Assembly (NCBI GenBank): GCA_030426805.1
Contig: JAUHXU010000005.1
Location: 372,001-436,000 of the forward strand
Direction of reading: 5' to 3'
Length of the DNA stretch: 64,000 bases
Source of the DNA: a bacterium
Lineage (GTDB): Bacteria; Planctomycetota; JAFGQW01
Under the pieces are notes generated by a model that saw only the letters and a list, made by a program, of their open reading frames with translations, ran no database searches and was not told where the DNA came from. Shown in pieces: positions 9,824 through 18,204 of this stretch. The translations under genes and the position numbers were made by a program. The stretch's first letter is position 1. The number at the start of each line of letters is the position of its first letter.

Positions 9824-11200
9824 TCACTCGGATGCGGGCTTCTCGGCCGGCAACCGCTCGTAGAACCAGACGAACGCCTTGCGTTGCGGGCCCGGGACGA
9901 GTTCCCGGTGCTTCTGATAGAGGTCCCGCATCCGCTTCTGCGCCGGCGCGATCCGATCCTTGAACGACTCCCGCACCGCGCTGCCCTTCTCGCGCGCCTC
10001 GGGGCTGCGCGGCTCGAGGCCCTTCATCGCGTCCATCACCGCGGCCGACATCTTCTGCATCAACGCCTGATACGCGGCACGCGCATCCTTCAGCTCGGCG
10101 GCGAGGCGTTCGGCTGTCGCCTTCTCTTCGTCGGTGAGCTCGCGCCCCTTCGGCGTCCACATCGAGTAGCCACCGACGATCAGGTCGAGATCGCCGTCTC
10201 CATCGACGTCGGCGACGGTCGGGTAGAGCCCGGCGTGGGGCGCATTCGGCTCGGTGCCGGCGCGCTCGGGCGGCGCGATCAACGTCTCCGGCGCCGCGAA
10301 CACGGGCGCGCCGACCTGGCCGGTGTTGCGGAGAAGGTAGACCCCGCCGGACTCGCCCTTCGCGGCGTAGCTGTTCCCGAAACTGCCGGTGACGATGTCG
10401 AGATCGCCGTCGCCGTCGAAGTCGACGAGGGTCGGCGCGGTCATCTTCGCCGGCAGCGCGAACGGCGTGCCGCCCGCCATCACCGGCACGCAGGTGCCCG
10501 TGTATTCCGGCTCCTCGTCCGTCCCCTCGTTCATCTGTCGATAGAGATGACCGTTCTCGTAGCTGCCGAGCAGCAAGTCATGGTCGCCGTCGCCGTCCCA
10601 GTCGAACGCCAGCGCCGAAATGCACCGCTCGCGTGGCGCTTCCGACACGCCGAGCGCACGACCGGTCTTGTCGTGCTTCTTCTTCTCGTAATCCCAATAC
10701 GACGAGATCACGACGCGCTTGCCGTTGCGATCCTTCAGGCGCACCGGCTCGGCAAAGCCCTTCGCGTTTCCGAATGCGACGTGCGGGGAACCGTCGAAGG
10801 TCGCGGTCAAGTAGTCGAGATGGCCGTCACGGTTAATGTCCACAAACTGTGAACCCATCCCGATGCATCACCAGTTGTGGAACTTGAGCGGCTTGCCGTT
10901 CGCGGCGTTCAGCGGCTTCTCGCCCTCGAACGAGAACCGGCCGGTGGTCTTCGTGCCGCGCGCCCACGTCACCCGGCCGAACAGGTCGCCGATGACGATG
11001 TCGAGCACGCCGTCGCGATCGACGTCGTGCATCATCGGCGACGGATACATGCGCCCGTCACCGAGGCCCTTGCCGCCGGCCTGGATGCGGACCGGTTCGG
11101 CGAACATCGGCTTGTCGCCGGACTGGGCGGTCGCGAACGCCGGCAGCAGTGCGGCGCACCCCGCCGCGAGCGTGAGCGTGTGAAGCTTGTCGATGCGCAT
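9824..11200 (-). CDS. Secreted FG-GAP/VCBS repeat protein with in-frame TGA: candidate selenoprotein
   Basis: Read through one TGA (10870-10868) this is a single 458-residue gene. ATG 11200 follows a strong GGAGG and starts a signal peptide (MRIDKLHTLTLAAGCAALL). FG-GAP/VCBS calcium-binding units are VDRDGVLDIVIGD before the TGA and VDINRDGHLDYL, DWDGDGDHDLLLGS, DFDGDGDLDIVTGS and DVDGDGDLDLIVGG after it; a charged helical tail of about 110 residues follows. The TGA is codon 111, reading FHNW-U-CIGMG. Both sides are in the same frame, and the part after the TGA has no signal peptide and no good ribosome site at its first ATG (10858), so it is not a separate gene. A SECIS-like hairpin follows the TGA. 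If decoded as selenocysteine the protein has a Sec-Cys pair, a possible redox centre on a propeller. Alternatives are a nonsense mutation or a TGC-to-TGA sequence error. Confidence 0.7.
10838..10870 (-). promoter_or_regulatory. Candidate selenocysteine codon (UGA) and bacterial SECIS hairpin
   Basis: On the minus strand the UGA at 10870-10868 is followed by a hairpin at 10854-10838. The stem is GTTCACA pairing with TGTGGAC: seven consecutive pairs, one of them a T-G wobble. The loop is GTT. Twenty bases separate the UGA from the first loop base. Known bacterial SECIS elements have a small apical loop with G in the first or second position, a stem of at least four pairs and about 16-37 bases between UGA and loop; this fits all three. 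The structure was found by eye and not scored. Confidence 0.5.
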
Positions 11201-11248
11201 GGGCACCTCCGGTTCGGACACGTGACAGTGGGTCGATCGGCGTCGATC

Positions 11249-11276
11249 AGGGTAACAGGCCGTGCGAAACGGTCAA
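11249..11276 (-). promoter_or_regulatory. Putative promoter of the VCBS/MBL operon
   Basis: On the minus strand TTGACC (11276-11271) and TACCCT (11254-11249) are separated by 16 bases, giving a predicted transcript start about 40 bases before ATG 11200. The -35 box shares the palindrome GTCAACGTTGAC (11272-11283) with the divergent promoter of the dehydrogenase. Confidence 0.35.
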
Positions 11277-11278
11277 CG

Positions 11279-11308
11279 TTGACAACGGCTCGGGCGCGGG
11301 AGTAGGCT
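11279..11308 (+). promoter_or_regulatory. Putative promoter of the dehydrogenase/cysteine desulfurase operon
   Basis: A perfect -35 TTGACA (11279-11284) and a weak -10 TAGGCT (11303-11308) are separated by 18 bases. The predicted start falls within a few bases of ATG 11318, so the mRNA would be nearly leaderless; no ribosome binding site is seen, which agrees. Confidence 0.4.
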
Positions 11309-11317
11309 CGCGTCGCG

Positions 11318-12355
11318 ATGAAAGCGCTGACGCTGCACGGGCCGCGCGACCTCCGGCTGGAGAACGTGCCCGACCCCGCGATCGCCGCGCCGACCGATGC
11401 GATCGTTCGCGTAACGCTCGCCGGCGTCTGCGGTTCCGACCTGCATCCCTACCACGGCCGCGAAACCGGCTTCGACCCGGGGTGCGTGACCGGCCACGAG
11501 TTCGTCGGCGAAATCGTCGACGTCGGCGCCGACGTGCGGCTCGCGACCGGGACGACGGTCGTCAGCCCGTTCACGACGAGTTGCGGCGCGTGCTACTACT
11601 GCCGCCGCGGGCTCACGTGCCGGTGCACGGCCGGCGAGTTGTTCGGGTGGGTGGCCGACGGCGCGGGACTCCACGGGGCGCAAGCCGAGTACGTGCGCGT
11701 GCCCCTCGCGGACTCGACCCTCGTGCCGGTCGGTGACGTGTCGCACGAAGCGGCGCTGCTCGCCGGGGACGTGCTCGCGACCGGTTCGTTCTGCGCGGAG
11801 GCGGCCGGGGTCGGTCGCGACGACACGGTGGCAGTCGTCGGATGTGGCCCCGTCGGCTTGATGGCGATCCTCGGCGCGCGGGAACGCGGTGCCGACCGCG
11901 TGTTCGCGCTCGACCGCGTGCCCGAGCGATTGGCGCTCGCCGAACGGTTCGGCGCGACGCCGCTCGACGTCGCGGGCGACGCGGTGGCGGCGATTCGCGC
12001 CGCGACCGACGGCCGTGGTGCCGACCGCGTGCTCGAAGCGGTCGGCACGCCCGGCGCGACGCGGGTCGCCTACGACGCCGTTCGACCCGGCGGCGCGATC
12101 GCCGCCGCGGGCGTCCACACCGAGCCGCACCTCGGGTTCTCGCCCGGCGAGGCGTATGACAAGAACATCACCTACGTCGCCGGCCGTTGCCCGGCACGCC
12201 GGTTCATCGAGCCGTTGTTCGACGTGATTCGCAGCGGCCGCTACGACGTCACGGCCATCATCTCGCATCGACTGCCGCTCACCGACGGCGTGCACGCCTA
12301 CGAGTTGTTCGACGAGAAGCGCGACGGCTGCACGAAGGTCGTCCTCCGTGCCTGA
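11318..12355 (+). CDS. Zinc-dependent alcohol/polyol dehydrogenase
   Basis: A 345-residue medium-chain dehydrogenase. The catalytic-zinc region is visible as GVCGSDLHPYHG followed by GHEFVGEI, and a second cysteine cluster CGACYYCRRGLTCRC corresponds to the structural zinc loop. The Rossmann nucleotide-binding motif is VVGCGPVGLMAI, followed by an acidic residue in ALDRVPERL that suggests NAD preference. This architecture is shared by threonine, sorbitol and glutathione-independent formaldehyde dehydrogenases, so the substrate is undetermined. Its end overlaps the downstream cysteine desulfurase by eight bases, indicating an operon. Confidence 0.9.
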   Translation: MKALTLHGPRDLRLENVPDPAIAAPTDAIVRVTLAGVCGSDLHPYHGRETGFDPGCVTGHEFVGEIVDVGADVRLATGTTVVSPFTTSCGACYYCRRGLTCRCTAGELFGWVADGAGLHGAQAEYVRVPLADSTLVPVGDVSHEAALLAGDVLATGSFCAEAAGVGRDDTVAVVGCGPVGLMAILGARERGADRVFALDRVPERLALAERFGATPLDVAGDAVAAIRAATDGRGADRVLEAVGTPGATRVAYDAVRPGGAIAAAGVHTEPHLGFSPGEAYDKNITYVAGRCPARRFIEPLFDVIRSGRYDVTAIISHRLPLTDGVHAYELFDEKRDGCTKVVLRA

Positions 12356-13499
12356 CGAACGGGCACCGATCTACCTGGACCACGCCGCGACGACGCCGGT
12401 CGATCCGCGTGTCGTCGAGGCGATGCTGCCGTTCTTCACCGAGCGCTTCGGCAACGCCGCGAGCCGCCACCACGCGTTCGGCTGCGACGCGGCACGAGCG
12501 GTCGACGACGCGCGCGAGCGCGTCGCGGCCGTGCTCCACGCCGACCCGCGCGAGATCGTCTGGACGAGCGGCGCGACCGAGTCGGTCAACCTCGCGCTGA
12601 AGGGCACGATGCCGGTCGACGGCCACGTCGTCACGGTCGCGACCGAACACAAAGCCGTACTCGACACGTGCGACGCGCTCGAGGCATCCGGACGCACCGT
12701 CTCGGTCGTGCCGGTCGACGGCGAGGGACGGGTCGACGTCGCGCGCATCGCCGACGCGATCACCGACCGCACCGCGCTCGTCAGCGTGATGCATGCGAAC
12801 AACGAAATCGGCACGATGCACCCGATCGGCGCAATCGGCGCGCTCTGCCGCGAGCGCGGCGTGCTGTTTCACACCGACGCGACGCAGACGTTCGGGCGCG
12901 AGTCGATCGACGTCGACCGCGATCACGTCGACCTGCTCAGCGCGAGCGCACACAAGTGCTACGGGCCGAAAGGCGTCGGCCTGCTGTTCGCGCGCCGCAA
13001 GCGACCGCGGGTCCGGCTCGCGCCGCTGATTCACGGCGGCGGGCACGAGCGCGGCGCTCGATCCGGCTCGCTGAACGTGCCGGGAATCGTCGGCTTCGGT
13101 GTGGCGGCGACGTTGTGCGAAAACGAACGCGAGACCGAGCGCGCCCGCGTCCTCACACTCGTCGAACGCCTCGTCCGTGGCCTCACCGATGCCTTGCCGG
13201 CCGTCGTCCGCAACGGCGCGCCCGACGACCGCGTCGCCCATATCGCGAACCTGAGTTTCGTCGGCCTCGACGGCGACGCGCTAATGGCACGGATTCCGGA
13301 CGTCGCGGTCTCGTCGAGTTCCGCGTGCACGAGCGCGCTCGTCCAACCGAGTTACGTCCTCGGCGCGATCGGCTGCGACGAGCCACGGATGCGTGGCAGC
13401 GTCCGCTTCTCGGCCGGACGAACGACGACCGCATCCGACATCGACGCGGCCGTCACGCGCTTCCTCGACGCGGCCGCCGAGGTTCAGCGCAACGATTGA
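12348..13499 (+). CDS. Cysteine desulfurase (NifS/IscS-like)
   Basis: A 383-residue class V aminotransferase-fold enzyme that uses PLP to remove sulfur from cysteine. The start is GTG 12348, overlapping the dehydrogenase gene. Visible family features are YLDHAATTPVD at the N-terminus, HANNEIGT, FHTDATQ, the PLP lysine in SAHKCYGPKG (Lys203) and the catalytic-cysteine loop SSSSACTS (Cys327). The loop resembles the IscS/NifS type, which supplies sulfur to Fe-S clusters and tRNA. Enzymes of this family can also act on selenocysteine, which is worth noting because a candidate selenoprotein gene lies next door on the other strand. That link is speculative. Confidence 0.92.
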   Translation: MPDERAPIYLDHAATTPVDPRVVEAMLPFFTERFGNAASRHHAFGCDAARAVDDARERVAAVLHADPREIVWTSGATESVNLALKGTMPVDGHVVTVATEHKAVLDTCDALEASGRTVSVVPVDGEGRVDVARIADAITDRTALVSVMHANNEIGTMHPIGAIGALCRERGVLFHTDATQTFGRESIDVDRDHVDLLSASAHKCYGPKGVGLLFARRKRPRVRLAPLIHGGGHERGARSGSLNVPGIVGFGVAATLCENERETERARVLTLVERLVRGLTDALPAVVRNGAPDDRVAHIANLSFVGLDGDALMARIPDVAVSSSSACTSALVQPSYVLGAIGCDEPRMRGSVRFSAGRTTTASDIDAAVTRFLDAAAEVQRND

Positions 13500-13525
13500 C
13501 CTATTGCACCGTTCTCCGGTATCCT
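13496..13525 (+). promoter_or_regulatory. Putative promoter of the sulfatase gene
   Basis: TTGACC (13496-13501) and TATCCT (13520-13525) are separated by 18 bases. The -35 overlaps the last codons of the cysteine desulfurase gene. The predicted start is at the beginning of the hairpin at 13525-13561, leaving a leader of about 185 bases before ATG 13719. Confidence 0.4.
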
Positions 13526-13606
13526 ACCGAGACGCGAGCCCCGGGGGGGCCGCTCTCGGTAAATGGTATCGGTAAGTGATAATAGCGCCGTGCATACGCT
13601 CGGCGC
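13525..13606 (+). other. Two hairpins in the sulfatase leader
   Basis: A perfect eight-pair inverted repeat TACCGAGA (13525-13532) / TCTCGGTA (13554-13561) encloses a C- and G-run core. A second hairpin GCGCCG (13585-13590) / CGGCGC (13601-13606) follows. The first could act as a terminator for the upstream gene, although no T tract follows it, or as a 5' mRNA structure of the sulfatase transcript. No known riboswitch consensus was recognised. The rest of the 219-base gap before ATG 13719 holds GC-rich short repeats (CCCGGG twice within 15 bases) and no gene. Confidence 0.4.
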
Positions 13607-13718
13607 GGTGGTCAGGTGAGCGTGCTGCGCCCCGGGAGACCCGGGCGGGAGAGGCGACCCGGGCAGAAGAGTCGTCTGGCCTCGGCACGAGGCACCGTCG
13701 CGATCGAAGGGGTGATCG

Positions 13719-15437
13719 ATGCGACAAGACGGATGTCGTGCGGACCGCGCGACCGGATCGTCGATATCGTGGCTTACGACGGCACTGCTCGCCGTGCTCA
13801 CGGTGGCAGCCGTCGCCGAATCGCAGGCGCCGGTCCTCTCGGTCAATCGACCGACCCCCGGCCGGCTGATCAAGACCGAAATCACCGGACAGCCGAACGA
13901 GCGCTTCGTGCTGTTCTACGCGCACCCGCCGCGAATCGCGACGACGATCGCGGGCCTGAACGGGTTGCTCGAGATCGCGCCGTGGAAACTCGTCTATTAC
14001 ACGGTCGGCGGCACCGGCGCGACGAGCCTCTGGCGTAAGCGGCTCCCGCTGCCGGACGATCCGGCGATCGTCGGCTTGAAGCTCGAGTTGCAGGGTGTCG
14101 CGGCGGATCGATCGCCGCCGGAACTGACCAACGCGGTGTCGCTGGAGGTCGCCGCGGGGCCGCCGACGAGTCCGAACATCGTGATGATCATGCTCGACGA
14201 CTCGGCGTTCCTGACGCTCGGCGCGTATGGCGGGACGCTGATCCAGACCCCGAACATCGACGCGATCGCATCGGCCGGCGTCCGGTTCGACACCGCGTAT
14301 GCGCCCACGCCGATCTGCGGCCCGACGCGCGCGGCGGTCCTGTCCGGCTTGCAGCCACAGCGCTTCGGGTTCGAGTTCAACTGCGATCCGACGTCGCGCT
14401 CGCAGGTGCAAGGGCTCGGTCTCGACCGGCCGGACACGCTGCCGAAGCTGCTGAGCGACGCCGGTTACGCGACCGGAATCGTGGGCAAGTGGCACCTCGG
14501 AGCGAATTCGCAATTCCACCCGCTGCACCAGGGTTTCGACCGCTTCTTCGGATTTCAGCCCGGCGAGTCCGCCTATTTCCCCGGCCCGGGCCAGGTGCCC
14601 ATCCAACGCGACTTCGCGGTGGTTCAGGAGCCGAACTACCTCACCGACGCGTTCGGGCGCGAGTCCGTGCAGTTCATCGCCGACCACGCCCAGACGCCGT
14701 TCTTCCTGTTCACGTCGTTCAACGCGCCGCATTGGCCGCTGCAGGCGCCCTCGCGTTACGTCGCGCGGACGCCGTCGATCCCCGACTACTACATGCGCCT
14801 GCACCTCGCGATGATGGTCGCGGTCGACGATGCGATCGGCACGATCCTGAACGAGTTGAAGGCGCAGGGAATCGAGAACGAAACGCTCGTGATCTTCACG
14901 AGCGACAACGGCCCGCAGTTCGGCGGCTTCGTCTACAAGATCAACCCGTTCCGCTGGGGGAAGGCGTTCCTGTACGACGGCGGCACGCGAGTTCCGCTGC
15001 TGATGCGGTGGCCGGGGTCGATTCCGGCGGCGAAGGTCGTCGCGGACACCGTGTCGCTCGTCGACCTCTACCCGACGATCCTCGGCGCGGCCGGGATCAC
15101 ACCGAGCGCAACCGACGGGGTCGATCTGGTGGCGCACGTCAATGCGACCAATCCGCCACCGCCCCACCCGACCCTCTATTGGCGAGAATCGCCGACGCGG
15201 GCGATCCGCGACGGCAACTGGAAGCTGATCCAGTCGGGGACCTCGCTGTGGCTCTACGACCTGTCGGTCGACAAGCGCGAGCAGACGAACCTCGCGACGA
15301 CGAACCCCACCCTCGTCGCGACCCTGCAGCAGAAACTCGATGCGTGGGAAGCGACGCTGGTCGCACCCTCCTGGCCGGGAAACTCGCCGAAGGACCCCAC
15401 GGTCATCGACGGACTCCCCTACACGATCGTCTACTGA
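13719..15437 (+). CDS. Secreted type I sulfatase with an N-terminal accessory beta module
   Basis: A 572-residue arylsulfatase-family enzyme that hydrolyses sulfate esters. A signal peptide (LTTALLAVLTVAAVAES) is followed by about 110 residues of beta-rich module ending LTNAVSLEV, then the catalytic domain beginning NIVMIMLDDS, where the paired aspartates bind calcium. The formylglycine signature is PICGPTRAAVLSG with Cys200 in the C-x-P-x-R motif, so a formylglycine-generating enzyme is needed. Further family motifs are GKWHLG, FTSDNG and FLYDGGTRVPL. The substrate is likely a sulfated polysaccharide by analogy with planctomycete sulfatases. The module before the catalytic domain is the same type found at the C-terminus of other secreted proteins here. 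Confidence 0.93.
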   Translation: MRQDGCRADRATGSSISWLTTALLAVLTVAAVAESQAPVLSVNRPTPGRLIKTEITGQPNERFVLFYAHPPRIATTIAGLNGLLEIAPWKLVYYTVGGTGATSLWRKRLPLPDDPAIVGLKLELQGVAADRSPPELTNAVSLEVAAGPPTSPNIVMIMLDDSAFLTLGAYGGTLIQTPNIDAIASAGVRFDTAYAPTPICGPTRAAVLSGLQPQRFGFEFNCDPTSRSQVQGLGLDRPDTLPKLLSDAGYATGIVGKWHLGANSQFHPLHQGFDRFFGFQPGESAYFPGPGQVPIQRDFAVVQEPNYLTDAFGRESVQFIADHAQTPFFLFTSFNAPHWPLQAPSRYVARTPSIPDYYMRLHLAMMVAVDDAIGTILNELKAQGIENETLVIFTSDNGPQFGGFVYKINPFRWGKAFLYDGGTRVPLLMRWPGSIPAAKVVADTVSLVDLYPTILGAAGITPSATDGVDLVAHVNATNPPPPHPTLYWRESPTRAIRDGNWKLIQSGTSLWLYDLSVDKREQTNLATTNPTLVATLQQKLDAWEATLVAPSWPGNSPKDPTVIDGLPYTIVY

Positions 15438-15513
15438 CGATTCCGACGCTTCCCCCGTAACCCATCGCGTCGCCGCGACCCCGTCTCGTTCGAGCCGGTG
15501 GAGGACGGCGCAC

Positions 15514-16536
15514 ATGCAACCACTCGTACTACTCGCCCTGGGCATCGTGATCGGCGGCGTCGGCGGCTACGCACTCGCCACCGCACGAAATGCATCCCCG
15601 CCCCCTGCGGTGCCGAAGACCGTGCACCGGCCGTCGCTGCCGGACGACGGCGCCTCGTCGCCGAGCGAGCGACCCTCGCCCGCACCGACACCGCAGCCTG
15701 CGGACACCCCACAGCCGCCCGCGCGACCCGCCCCGGCACCGACGCCGGCCGAGCCCGTCGCCGCCGATCCCGCGCCCGCGGTGGCGCCCGGCGAAGCGCA
15801 GCTCGTGGTCACGCTGATCGGCCCCGACGTCCCGCGGCTGCCGAAGTCGCTCCACATCGTCGCGCGTCGCGAGCGGATCGAGGGCGACGCGACGTACGTC
15901 TCGGAGCGCCGGCTCGCGGTTCGAGGCGCCCGCGCGACCGGCGCGTGCGAGCCGGGGCGCCAGACGATCCTCGCGTCGCTCGGCTCCGGGTTCCGCAAGC
16001 GCATCGTCGCGAGCACCGACGTCGATACGGTCGCCGGCCCGAGCGAGCACGTGCTGGCGATCCCGAAGCTCCACGCCGCGACGATCATCGCAACGCCGGG
16101 CCGCCTGATCACGCTGATGCCCGCCGAGGACGATGACGTGATCGACGAGGCCGCATGCGACGACAGCGGACAATGCTCGTTCGAGTGGCTCGCGCCCGGA
16201 CGCTACCGCCTGTCCGACCAGGTCGGCGTGATGACGATCGAAGTGCCGACGGTCGGCCCCGTCACGTTCGTGCCACGGCCGCTCAACGCGGTGCGCATCG
16301 ACGTCCACGACGCGAACGGCAAGCTCGCGCAGGCGGGCTTCGTCGACGGGGACGTGATCGTCGGGGTCGCGGGTCGACGGTTTCAAAGCGCGCAGGAGTT
16401 CGGTGCGCTGCTGTCGACGGGTCGACCGGCGATCGTCGTCGTCGAGCGGCGCGGCCGCGAACTGTCGCTCACCCTGCAAGCCGGGCTGATCCAGACCGGC
16501 GACCCGGGTGGCGCGTTTCGACCCGTCGCACACTGA
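15514..16536 (+). CDS. Membrane-anchored protein with C-terminal PDZ-like domain
   Basis: A 340-residue protein. ATG 15514 follows GGAGG by nine bases. Residues 2-22 form a membrane helix or signal anchor (LVLLALGIVIGGVGGYAL). A proline- and alanine-rich linker reaches about residue 90, then a beta-rich middle region of unknown family. The last 70 residues resemble a PDZ domain (FVDGDVIVGVAGRRF with a following strand IVVVERRGREL), the type that binds C-terminal peptides in periplasmic proteases and chaperones. No protease domain is attached, so it may be an adaptor or scaffold. It lies 76 bases after the sulfatase on the same strand. Confidence 0.75.
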   Translation: MQPLVLLALGIVIGGVGGYALATARNASPPPAVPKTVHRPSLPDDGASSPSERPSPAPTPQPADTPQPPARPAPAPTPAEPVAADPAPAVAPGEAQLVVTLIGPDVPRLPKSLHIVARRERIEGDATYVSERRLAVRGARATGACEPGRQTILASLGSGFRKRIVASTDVDTVAGPSEHVLAIPKLHAATIIATPGRLITLMPAEDDDVIDEAACDDSGQCSFEWLAPGRYRLSDQVGVMTIEVPTVGPVTFVPRPLNAVRIDVHDANGKLAQAGFVDGDVIVGVAGRRFQSAQEFGALLSTGRPAIVVVERRGRELSLTLQAGLIQTGDPGGAFRPVAH

Positions 16537-16574
16537 CGGGTTGCCGCGAGGCGCGGCCGGCACTACGTTGCGCC

Positions 16575-18173
16575 ATGCGCACCTCCACACGAACCGGGGT
16601 CGGACGCCGCGTCGCGTTCGGCCTCGTCGCGACCTTCTTCGTCGTCGGCGTCGGCGGCGCCCTGTGGCTCCAACTCGCCGAGCCGTTCGGCGACCCCGGC
16701 GTCGAGAACCTCGTCAGCTACTCGGCGCTGATGCTCGCCGCGACGGCCGTGGTCGTCTGGCTCGTGTGCGTACGGCGCACGACCGGGCGGGCCCGCCTCG
16801 CGATCATCGCGACCGTCGTCGCGGCGATCGCGCTGTTCTTCACGCTCTTCCGGCTCGACAGCTTCAGCGGCGACATGGTCCCGCGGTTCCGGTATCGCTT
16901 CGGCGACGACACGACCGGCTACCGGAAGGTGCCCGCCGCCGGCCCGACGATCGATCTACGCACGACGACCAAGCACGACTTTCCGCAGTTCCTCGGCCCG
17001 ACACGGACCGCGTCCGTGACCGGCGTGTCGCTCGCCCGCGATTGGAACGCCCGCCCTCCCGAGAAACTGTGGAAGCGACCGGTCGGCGCCGGCTGGTCCG
17101 GTTTCGCGGTCGTCAACGGCTTCGCGGTGACGATGGAGCAGCGCGGAGCGCAGGAGAGCGTGACGTGCCGGCGGGTCGCGACCGGCGAGGTCGTGTGGGA
17201 GCACGCGATCGAGAACCGCTTCGCGAGCATCATCGCCGGCGACGGTCCCCGTGCGACGCCGACGATCGACGACGGTACGGTCTACGCGTACACCAACCAC
17301 GGCACGTTGGTCGCGATCGACGGCGCGAGCGGTGAGCCGCGCTGGACGCGCGACGTGCGCGGCGCGTTCGGTGGATCGCCCGAAGACGACGCGACGGCGC
17401 TCCCCTACGGCCGCTCGAATTCGCCGCTGGTCGTCGACGATCTCGTGATCGTCCCGGCCGGCGGCGTCGGCGAGAAGCGGCGGTCGCTCGTCGCGTTCGA
17501 CAAGGCGACCGGCGAACGGGTCTGGGCCGGCGGCAACGCGCAGCTCAGCATGGCCTCACCGTCGGTCGCGACGCTGTGCGGCATGCGTCAGATCCTGATC
17601 GTGAACGAGGACACCGTATCGGGGCACGACCTCTCGGACGGCCGCGTGCTGTGGGAGCACCGCTGGCCCGGCAGCACCAACGGCGGGGCGAACGTCTCGC
17701 AAGCGGTGGCGCTGCCGCCGTCGCGCGTGTGGCTCTCGAAGGGCTACGGCCGCGGGGCGTCGGTGATCGAGCTTCGCCGCGACGAAGCCGGCACGTTCGC
17801 GGTCGACCCGAAGTGGGCGAAGCGCCGCGTGATGCGCACGAAGTTCACGAACGTCGCGATCCGCGACGGCCACGCCTACGGGTTGTCCGAGGGTGTGCTC
17901 GAGTGCGTCGACGTCGCGACCGGCGAGCGCCGCTGGAAAGGCGGCCGCTATCGCCACGGCCAACTCCTCCTCGTCGACGATCTGCTGATCGTGCTCGCCG
18001 AGGACGGCGAAGCGGTGCTCGTCGAGGCGACGCCGGACCGCACGAACCACGTGCTCGGCCGCTGCCGCATGCTCGAGGGCAAGACGTGGAACACGTTCGC
18101 CCTCCACGGCCCGATCCTCCTCGTCCGCAACGCGACCCAAGCCGCCGCCTACCGCCTCCCGCTGGCGGAGTGA
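16575..18173 (+). CDS. Membrane-anchored PQQ-like beta-propeller protein
   Basis: A 532-residue protein with three predicted membrane helices near the N-terminus (about residues 14-32, 50-68 and 75-92) followed by a PQQ-like propeller of about 400 residues. Blade cores with the W-x-x-D/E-x-x-T-G-x pattern include TGEVVWEHAI, SGEPRWTRDV, TGERVWAGG and TGERRWKGG. The propeller opens with FPQFLGPTRTASV, a sequence type common to planctomycete outer-membrane-biogenesis (BamB-like) annotated proteins. No dehydrogenase domain is present, so it is probably a binding scaffold rather than a quinoprotein enzyme. The three-helix anchor separates it from the signal-peptide versions elsewhere in the window. 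Confidence 0.88.
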   Translation: MRTSTRTGVGRRVAFGLVATFFVVGVGGALWLQLAEPFGDPGVENLVSYSALMLAATAVVVWLVCVRRTTGRARLAIIATVVAAIALFFTLFRLDSFSGDMVPRFRYRFGDDTTGYRKVPAAGPTIDLRTTTKHDFPQFLGPTRTASVTGVSLARDWNARPPEKLWKRPVGAGWSGFAVVNGFAVTMEQRGAQESVTCRRVATGEVVWEHAIENRFASIIAGDGPRATPTIDDGTVYAYTNHGTLVAIDGASGEPRWTRDVRGAFGGSPEDDATALPYGRSNSPLVVDDLVIVPAGGVGEKRRSLVAFDKATGERVWAGGNAQLSMASPSVATLCGMRQILIVNEDTVSGHDLSDGRVLWEHRWPGSTNGGANVSQAVALPPSRVWLSKGYGRGASVIELRRDEAGTFAVDPKWAKRRVMRTKFTNVAIRDGHAYGLSEGVLECVDVATGERRWKGGRYRHGQLLLVDDLLIVLAEDGEAVLVEATPDRTNHVLGRCRMLEGKTWNTFALHGPILLVRNATQAAAYRLPLAE

Positions 18174-18204
18174 GCGGCCGCCCCTACTGCGGCCCTACTC
18201 CGCC

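Noticed and set aside
10856-10858. ATG 10858 as the start of a separate second gene after the TGA
   Set aside because: It has no ribosome site, no signal peptide, begins inside an FG-GAP unit and is in the same frame as the upstream half; one gene with read-through, or one broken gene, explains both halves better.
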